Assembly (NCBI RefSeq): GCF_014281965.1
Contig: NZ_JACFTB010000008.1
Span: 62,001-126,000 of the forward strand
From: Rhodococcus sp. BP22
GTDB taxonomy: Bacteria > Actinomycetota > Actinomycetes > Mycobacteriales > Mycobacteriaceae
Reading direction: 5' to 3'
Length of the DNA stretch: 64,000 bases
Shown here: positions 57,462 to 64,000 of the stretch, piece by piece
Layout of the letters: each line of letters starts with the position of its first letter
How positions within the stretch are numbered: position 1 is the stretch's first letter
Position numbers and translations under genes: made by a program
The notes under the pieces: generated by a model
What the model was told of the DNA's origin: nothing
Seen by the model: the letters and a program-made list of their open reading frames with translations, nothing else
Database searches by the model: none

Positions 57462-57770
57462 ATGGCTGTCGTGAAGATAAATGCAATCGAAGTTCCGGAA
57501 GGTGCAGGCGCGGAATTGGAGAAGCGTTTCGCGGCCCGCGCGGGCGCTGTCGAAGGTTCGCCAGGTTTTCTCGGCTTCCAACTCCTGCGCCCGGTCAAGG
57601 GCGAAACCCGCTACTTCGTGGTGACGCAATGGGAGACCGAGGAGGCATTCCAGGCGTGGTCGGCGGGCCCATCCAGGGCAGCGCATTCGGGCGAGCGCGC
57701 CAAGCCCGTCGCCTCCGGAGCATCGCTACTCGAATTCGAAGTAGTCCTGGACGTCGCAGCCAAGTCCTGA
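57462..57770 (+). CDS. mhuD: Heme-degrading monooxygenase MhuD
   Basis: 102 residues of the antibiotic-biosynthesis-monooxygenase fold. Asn7 (VKIN), Trp66 (FQAW) and His75 (RAAH) match the catalytic residues of M. tuberculosis MhuD (Rv3592), which opens heme to mycobilin and frees iron without CO. The last 160 bp are antisense to the 3' end of the GGDEF-EAL gene. No iron-regulated (IdeR) box was recognised upstream. Confidence 0.95.
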   Translation: MAVVKINAIEVPEGAGAELEKRFAARAGAVEGSPGFLGFQLLRPVKGETRYFVVTQWETEEAFQAWSAGPSRAAHSGERAKPVASGASLLEFEVVLDVAAKS

Positions 57771-60115
57771 CGTCCCGTCGGAGTGCCGGTCGTCGGCAAT
57801 AGCTCTTGCGACACGGTGACACAGAGTTCGCGTTCGATGCGGGCGATCGATTCCGCTAATTCTTCGGCCGGCACCGGGCGTCCGATATAGAAGCCCTGCG
57901 CGCCATCACACCCGAGTGCGCGAAGCCGATTCAACGTGTCCCCGTCCTCGACCCCCTCCGACACCACGCTCATTCCGAGACTGCGTGCCAGGTCGATCGT
58001 CGACCGCACGATCGAGGCATTGATGGGCTGGCTGTTCATCGCCGTCACGAACGACTTGTCGATCTTCAAAGTCTGAACGGGCAGCGAACGTAAGTATGCC
58101 AGCGAGCTGTATCCGGTCCCGTAGTCGTCGATCGCAATGGTCACACCCAGATCGCGCAGCGCGACAAGGGAATCGACCGACCGACGTGTATCGGTCATTG
58201 CCGAGGTCTCCGTCACTTCGAATTCCACAGCAGCCGGAGGCAGATCGTGACGCTGGAGTGCCCGATCAACCTGCCCGACGAGCGTCGGGTCGATCAAGTT
58301 CCGGACCGAGAGATTGATCGCGACCCGAATGTCGGAACCGTTGCGGCGCAGCGCACTACAACACGCCAGCGCATCTTCGAGGACATAGGCGGTGATCGCG
58401 GGCAGCATGCCGGTGCGCTCGGCATCTGGAAGAAACGACGAGGGGGCGATCAAACCCTCTCGCGGATGCTGCCAACGAATGAGCGCTTCGACGCCGGTCA
58501 CCGATCCGGATCCGAGATCGAGACAGGGTTGAAAGAAGACTGTGAGCTGACGTTCGCTCAGCGCTGTCTTCAATTCCCCCAGCAAACGCATCTGCTCATG
58601 GCGATCGCAATCCATGGAGGGTGCGTACACCGACAATCGAGTGTGCTCGTGCTTGGCCGACGTCAGTGCCACGTGTGCATGTTGCAACAAACCTTGGGCG
58701 TCGACACCGGGTTGATCGGCGGACAAGGCCATTCCGACCGTGGCCTCGAGCGCGACGTTGATATCGGTGACGAACATGGTGCAATTCACCGCACGCTGAA
58801 AGTGCTCGGCGCACCGCGACGGCGACAGCTCCATCGAGTCTGCGGGGACGGATACGACGAACTGATCGCCACCCAATCTTCCGACGACCGCATCCACGAC
58901 GGCTGCCGAGACCAATCGGTCCCCGATCTCCCGCAGCACCCGATCGCCGACGGCATAGCCGAACGTCTCGTTGACGTGGGCGAACCTGTCGATGTCGACG
59001 ACCATCACCACAATCCCCGCCTCGCCTGCGGACCGGATCGACCGATCGAGAAGCTCACCGAGGTGAGTGCGATTCGCAAGTCCGGTAACGGGATCGGATA
59101 TGGCCGCACGGGTCAGCGCGGCAGCCTGCCTGCAGAGCACCCGCAGGAAACACGCTATCCGGGCCGCCGCAAGCGCAATGATCACCATCGTGGAGCCGAG
59201 TACAACCCAACCCCACTCGGCCGCTGGAAGCCCGCGCGCCAACTGCACGGCCATCACCGTGGGAGCCATCAGTATCGCCAACCCCAACCCGACCAGTCGG
59301 GTGCGATCGAGCACGAAGTGGGATTTGGGACCCTGACGGGGTTTCCATGCACGAGAAGGCGGATACAGGGCCACCGATCCCGCGAGGACGAAGCCGGTCA
59401 GCAAGCAGGCCTGGACAATGGCGGAGTCACGCACCTCGACGCTGACGGCGACACGCGAAATCCAGGTACCAGCGAAGAAGAAAAGAAATGCGCACGCAGC
59501 CAGTGCAAACGGTGCCTTCCGTGCCCTTTTCGAGAGCAGCAGAATCACCATCAGCGATACGAGAAAACCGTCGGCTCCGGCGTAGACGATGGCCTGCCAG
59601 TGATTGATGAAGGACGTCATGTCCAGACTTGTTTCGACTCGCGCCGAGATGACAACTATCCATGTCGCCAGTGCAACACCGATGGCGACGATCGCTCCTT
59701 CGAGGATGTCCTCCACCCGGAACGCCCGCGCGTTGCCCAACCGAAACAGAAGTAGCCCGAGGATGAGGGCCAGATGGCCGCCGACCCAAAGAACATCTGC
59801 CCAGGACATCATCATCGTGTGGTTCGGGTCGCCGACGAGATTGCCCAAACCCCACGCGAGTAGGCCTACTACCCACAGCGTCCAGCTGACGCCGTTCACC
59901 GACCGATTCATCCGGGCGCCGAAGACGACGAAGGCCAATGCCACCGCCATCAGCACGCCATTAGCGATCGAGCGCGGAAGGCCTGCGGGCAGTAGGAGGT
60001 ACAACCCCGTGCCCGACAACCCCAGCAGCAAAAACCACGACCAGCGCATTGTTTTCAGAGCGTCCCCTTGTCCACCGACTACAGCCGTGCCCGACACCGA
60101 GTAGAAACGGTCCAA
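57611..60115 (-). CDS. Membrane GGDEF-EAL protein, probable c-di-GMP phosphodiesterase
   Basis: 834 residues. Residues about 20-330 hold nine or so hydrophobic segments, with RGLPAAEWGWVVLGS near the end, as in the paralogue at 22783. The GGDEF signature is GGDQF (Glu changed to Gln), so cyclase activity is unlikely. The EAL domain has GVEALIRWQHP, NLSVRNLID, FEVTETSAM and DDYGTGYSSLAYL and looks intact. About 55 residues after the EAL domain are Ser/Thr/Ala-rich and are encoded antisense to mhuD. Confidence 0.9.
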   Translation of the reverse strand: MDRFYSVSGTAVVGGQGDALKTMRWSWFLLLGLSGTGLYLLLPAGLPRSIANGVLMAVALAFVVFGARMNRSVNGVSWTLWVVGLLAWGLGNLVGDPNHTMMMSWADVLWVGGHLALILGLLLFRLGNARAFRVEDILEGAIVAIGVALATWIVVISARVETSLDMTSFINHWQAIVYAGADGFLVSLMVILLLSKRARKAPFALAACAFLFFFAGTWISRVAVSVEVRDSAIVQACLLTGFVLAGSVALYPPSRAWKPRQGPKSHFVLDRTRLVGLGLAILMAPTVMAVQLARGLPAAEWGWVVLGSTMVIIALAAARIACFLRVLCRQAAALTRAAISDPVTGLANRTHLGELLDRSIRSAGEAGIVVMVVDIDRFAHVNETFGYAVGDRVLREIGDRLVSAAVVDAVVGRLGGDQFVVSVPADSMELSPSRCAEHFQRAVNCTMFVTDINVALEATVGMALSADQPGVDAQGLLQHAHVALTSAKHEHTRLSVYAPSMDCDRHEQMRLLGELKTALSERQLTVFFQPCLDLGSGSVTGVEALIRWQHPREGLIAPSSFLPDAERTGMLPAITAYVLEDALACCSALRRNGSDIRVAINLSVRNLIDPTLVGQVDRALQRHDLPPAAVEFEVTETSAMTDTRRSVDSLVALRDLGVTIAIDDYGTGYSSLAYLRSLPVQTLKIDKSFVTAMNSQPINASIVRSTIDLARSLGMSVVSEGVEDGDTLNRLRALGCDGAQGFYIGRPVPAEELAESIARIERELCVTVSQELLPTTGTPTGRQDLAATSRTTSNSSSDAPEATGLARSPECAALDGPADHAWNASSVSHCVTTK

Positions 60116-60184
60116 CAGTGGACATTCGGAGCGAGAACCTCAGCGGATTGGTTGGATCTCATCTTTGGTGGAGGCCGATAGAAA

Positions 60185-60622
60185 TCAGGATTCGAGTGCA
60201 GCATCCAGAGTGATGTCGACCCCGGTCAGCGCCTTGCTAACCGGACAAGTTTCCTTCGCGGACTGCGCAGCCTTTGCAAAACCGTCGGCGTCGAGACCGT
60301 CGACCTCGGCTCGGACGGTGAGCTTGATCCCGGTGAGCTTGAAGCCCGGTGTATCCGGTCCCAGCGAGACCTCGGCAGTCACGTCGAGGCTCTGCGGAGT
60401 GCCGCCCGCCTCGGCGATCACGGCCGACAGTTGCATCGCATAACAAGCCGAATGCGCTGCAGCGATGAGCTCCTCCGGACTCGTCGTGCCATCGGCGTTC
60501 TCGGCCGCGCGCTTGGGGAAGGACACATCGAATGTCGCAGCACCCGAACTGGACAACTCGACCTGACCCGACCCTTTCTCCAAGGTTCCGTTCCAGGCCG
60601 TGCGTGAAGTGCGTGTAGGCAT
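60185..60622 (-). CDS. OsmC/Ohr-type peroxidase
   Basis: 145 residues. Conserved Cys60 (AAAHSACYAMQLS) and Cys126 (KETCPVSKAL) are the peroxidatic and resolving residues. The N-terminus RTAWNGTLEKGSGQVEL is typical of the OsmC (not Ohr) subgroup. It reduces organic hydroperoxides with dithiol donors. Stand-alone, minus strand, followed in transcription by the GGDEF-EAL gene. Confidence 0.93.
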   Translation of the reverse strand: MPTRTSRTAWNGTLEKGSGQVELSSSGAATFDVSFPKRAAENADGTTSPEELIAAAHSACYAMQLSAVIAEAGGTPQSLDVTAEVSLGPDTPGFKLTGIKLTVRAEVDGLDADGFAKAAQSAKETCPVSKALTGVDITLDAALES

Positions 60623-60685
60623 CGCTTTTCGACTCCTCGTTCGATGCAGGCTCGGATGAGCCCGGAGAATCCCAGGCTAACCGGG

Positions 60686-62308
60686 TTAGTCGATCGGCGT
60701 TGCAGATCGACCCGCGTCGTTCGAATGATATTGAGCGAGAAGCTTTTTCTCTTCGTCACGACCCGGGAAAGCGAAGAAGACCAGTACGGTACCGACCAGA
60801 ACCACGATTATCGCCGCGGCATAAGACATTTGATCGCCGTCGAGAAAAGCCTGTTTGGCTGCGCCGATGATCTGATCGGCGTACTGCGGATAGCTGCTCG
60901 CCAAATCGGTCGCCGACGAGAACGACTTGGTGAGAATCGACTGGGTTTCCGCGCTGATATTGCTCGCATCCGACGAACTCGAAATTTGCGAGGCCAACGA
61001 TGCCGCATACCCAGCGGTGAGCAGCGCACCCAATATCGATTGCATGATTGCTCCGCCGAGATCGCGTTGGAGATCCGCTGTTCCCGACGCCATGCCGGCG
61101 CGAGCGACCGGCACCGAGCCGGTCAACGAACGCGAGGCCGGTGTGCCTGCGAGGCCGACTCCGATTCCGAGCATCACGTAACTGATCGCCACCACGGGAT
61201 AGGAGACGTCTTCCTTCCATGTCAGCCAAGCGAGCACCAGTCCGAGAACGATGAAGAGGTAACCGAGCAGCAAGGTGAATCGCGACCCCCGATGCTCCAC
61301 CAACTTCGCCGACTGCGGAGCCACCAGCACCATCGCGAGGGCCGCAGGTAACGTCGCCGCGCCGGCGGAAAGCGTCGAGTAGCCGAGAACGTTCTGCAGA
61401 AACTGTTGACCGACGAAGATGACACCCAGCAGCGAACCGAACACGATGATCCCAGCCAGGGCCGCGACCCAGAATATCCTCCGCCGAGCGATCTTCAGAT
61501 CGAACAGCGGGAACGACGTGCGGCTCTGCCGGAGGAGAAATACCGCCCCAGCTGCGAAAGCGATCGCACCCAGCCCGATAGCGACGGTTCCCATCCCGCT
61601 CACCGGAGCAAAATTGATGCTCAGTACCAGCGCCGCAATAAACACGACCGATACGATTCCGCCGAGATTGTCCACCGGATCGGTTGTTTCGTTCACATGC
61701 CCAGGCACAAAAGCAGCTGCCAAGACCAGGGCGAGTAACGCCAGCGGCGACGTCACCAGGAAGACCGAACCCCATTGGAACTTCTCGAGCAACACCCCGG
61801 ACAACAGTGGTCCCAGCGCGGACATGGCACCGCCGAGAGCCGACCACAACGCGATCGCTTTCGTCCGTGGAGCGCCGGACCACAACGCAGTGATCAGCGC
61901 CAGGGTCGTCGGGTAGGCCATGCCTGCGGCCACGCCACCGAGCAACCTCGCACCGAACAGGATCTCGAAATTGGGAGCGAAACCGGCGATGACACAGGCT
62001 GGGATCGACAGCCCCATTCCAAGAATCAACAACAGTTTGCGCCCATAGCGGTCCCCGAGAGCACCGAGATAGAGGACCGAACCAGCGAGGCCGAGCGAAT
62101 ACGCGACCGCGATCAGATTGAGCTGCGTCTGACTGGCGTCGAAGTCTCTACCGATTTCCGGCAGTGCGACGTTTGCGACCGCCAAATTCAGGTTTGCGAC
62201 GGAAGCAACAAGGATGAGGACGAACAGAACCAAGCTGGCCCGCGCGGGCGCTGTGTGCCTGTCGAGAGTAGTCACACATTCAGTAGAACCCAGCGTTGCG
62301 TTCTCCAC
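60686..62308 (-). CDS. MFS drug exporter, DHA2 (14-TM) family
   Basis: 540 residues with about 14 hydrophobic segments. Motif A GALGDRYGRKLLL is near residue 85, and GGVAAGMAYPTTLALI and LGGAMSALGPLLSGVLLEKFQW (motif C-like) follow. GTG 62275 is a possible later start. Expected proton-coupled export of lipophilic compounds. No regulator adjoins it. Confidence 0.9.
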   Translation of the reverse strand: MENATLGSTECVTTLDRHTAPARASLVLFVLILVASVANLNLAVANVALPEIGRDFDASQTQLNLIAVAYSLGLAGSVLYLGALGDRYGRKLLLILGMGLSIPACVIAGFAPNFEILFGARLLGGVAAGMAYPTTLALITALWSGAPRTKAIALWSALGGAMSALGPLLSGVLLEKFQWGSVFLVTSPLALLALVLAAAFVPGHVNETTDPVDNLGGIVSVVFIAALVLSINFAPVSGMGTVAIGLGAIAFAAGAVFLLRQSRTSFPLFDLKIARRRIFWVAALAGIIVFGSLLGVIFVGQQFLQNVLGYSTLSAGAATLPAALAMVLVAPQSAKLVEHRGSRFTLLLGYLFIVLGLVLAWLTWKEDVSYPVVAISYVMLGIGVGLAGTPASRSLTGSVPVARAGMASGTADLQRDLGGAIMQSILGALLTAGYAASLASQISSSSDASNISAETQSILTKSFSSATDLASSYPQYADQIIGAAKQAFLDGDQMSYAAAIIVVLVGTVLVFFAFPGRDEEKKLLAQYHSNDAGRSATPID

Positions 62309-62369
62309 CTCACCCCCTGCGTGCGAATCTGTCGGTTCGGCCGCCGCTTGAATGTCACATCGAAGACAT

Positions 62370-62396
62370 CAGATCGTATGAATGGACCATTGAAGC
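62370..62396 (+). repeat. Dispersed 27-bp repeat, copy 2
   Basis: Matches the reverse complement of 39331-39357 at 25 of 27 positions. Here the second arm of a perfect hairpin is missing, although GCTTGAATG (62346-62354) upstream retains part of it. It runs straight into the G-rich tandem repeat. Confidence 0.8.
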
Positions 62397-62470
62397 GGGG
62401 GTGGGCGGGCGAAGCGGGGGTGGGCGGGCGAAGCGGGGGTGGGCGGGCGAAGCGGCGGGGCGGGGCGGGC
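62392..62470 (+). repeat. G-rich 19-bp tandem repeat
   Basis: Three identical units GAAGCGGGGGTGGGCGGGC (62392-62410, 62411-62429, 62430-62448) are followed by a diverged fourth (62449-62470). Each unit has three or more G runs, so the plus strand could form G-quadruplexes. It lies in the 250-bp gap between the exporter start and the clpC end. Confidence 0.95.
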
Positions 62471-62494
62471 AACCACCCAGCCCACAGACGACGA

Positions 62495-62528
62495 AGCGGG
62501 CCGCACCCCTTTCGGAGCACGGCCCGCT
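62495..62528 (-). terminator. Stem-loop downstream of clpC
   Basis: AGCGGGCCG (62495-62503) pairs with CGGCCCGCT (62520-62528), 9 bp with a 16-nt loop, 31 bp beyond the clpC stop. There is no T tract. Confidence 0.6.
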
Positions 62529-62558
62529 GAGTCGAAACTACTGAGCCAAAACTACTGA

Positions 62559-64000
<1,442 letters not shown>

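Noticed and set aside
58247..59755. 502-codon open frame antisense to the second GGDEF-EAL gene
   Set aside because: Product has no recognisable motif; the opposite strand encodes intact EAL and GGDEF domains.
62392..62470. Possible CRISPR or iteron origin
   Set aside because: No spacers, no replication gene nearby; the unit is simple G-rich sequence.

Overview
The window looks like chromosome from a mycolic-acid actinobacterium, most likely Rhodococcus or a close relative. The reasons are GC-rich codon use, many GTG starts, start/stop overlaps (ATGA, GTGA), lipoproteins, and a gene order that closely tracks the Mycobacterium tuberculosis block from fadA6/kstR2 (Rv3556c-57c) through hsaABCD, fadE34 and kstR (Rv3567c-74) to clpC1 (Rv3596c). 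Names below rest on motifs, protein length and this remembered synteny; no database search was run. No rRNA, tRNA, CRISPR array, insertion sequence or prophage was seen.

Region 1 (about 1.3-36.7 kb) is a steroid (cholesterol-type) catabolism island. The KstR2 part covers rings C/D: fadA6, kstR2, ipdF and fadE30 on the minus strand, and divergently a 44-codon ORF, a crotonase and fadE31-fadE32-fadE33. Two KstR2-type operators lie at 3158 and 7114. The KstR part covers rings A/B and the side chain: hsaA-hsaD-hsaC-hsaB, kshA with a small Cys-containing partner, a KstD-like flavoprotein, kstD-chsH3, a class II cholesterol oxidase, an igr-type operon (fused chsE1-chsE2, chsH2, chsH1, ltp2), fadE34 and kstR. 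Five KstR-type operators (consensus close to TAGAACRYGTTCTA) lie in the divergent promoters. Between cholesterol oxidase and ltp2 sits a non-steroid insert: a GGDEF-EAL protein, BluB, a beta-propeller lipoprotein, DUF427, DUF2637 and gluconokinase.

Region 2 (36.7-45.7 kb) is accessory: an OtsB-GH15 fusion, a LacI regulator, a zinc/manganese-type ABC transporter (SBP, ATPase, permease) and directly behind it pxpABC (5-oxoprolinase).

Region 3 (45.7-64 kb) is conserved housekeeping in M. tuberculosis order: rlmB, cysS, ispF, ispD and carD (minus); lpqE, radA and disA (plus); a membrane protein and carbonic anhydrase (minus); mutY; two hydrolases; mhuD; then a second GGDEF-EAL protein, an OsmC protein and an MFS exporter, and the 3' part of clpC, cut by the window end.

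The most unusual items are the single-chain FadE28-FadE29 fusion, a crotonase lacking both canonical catalytic glutamates where fadD3 would be expected, an antiporter with a UBP zinc finger, a phosphatase-glucosidase fusion, a 160-bp antisense overlap at mhuD, and a dispersed 27-bp repeat joined at one copy to a G-rich tandem repeat.
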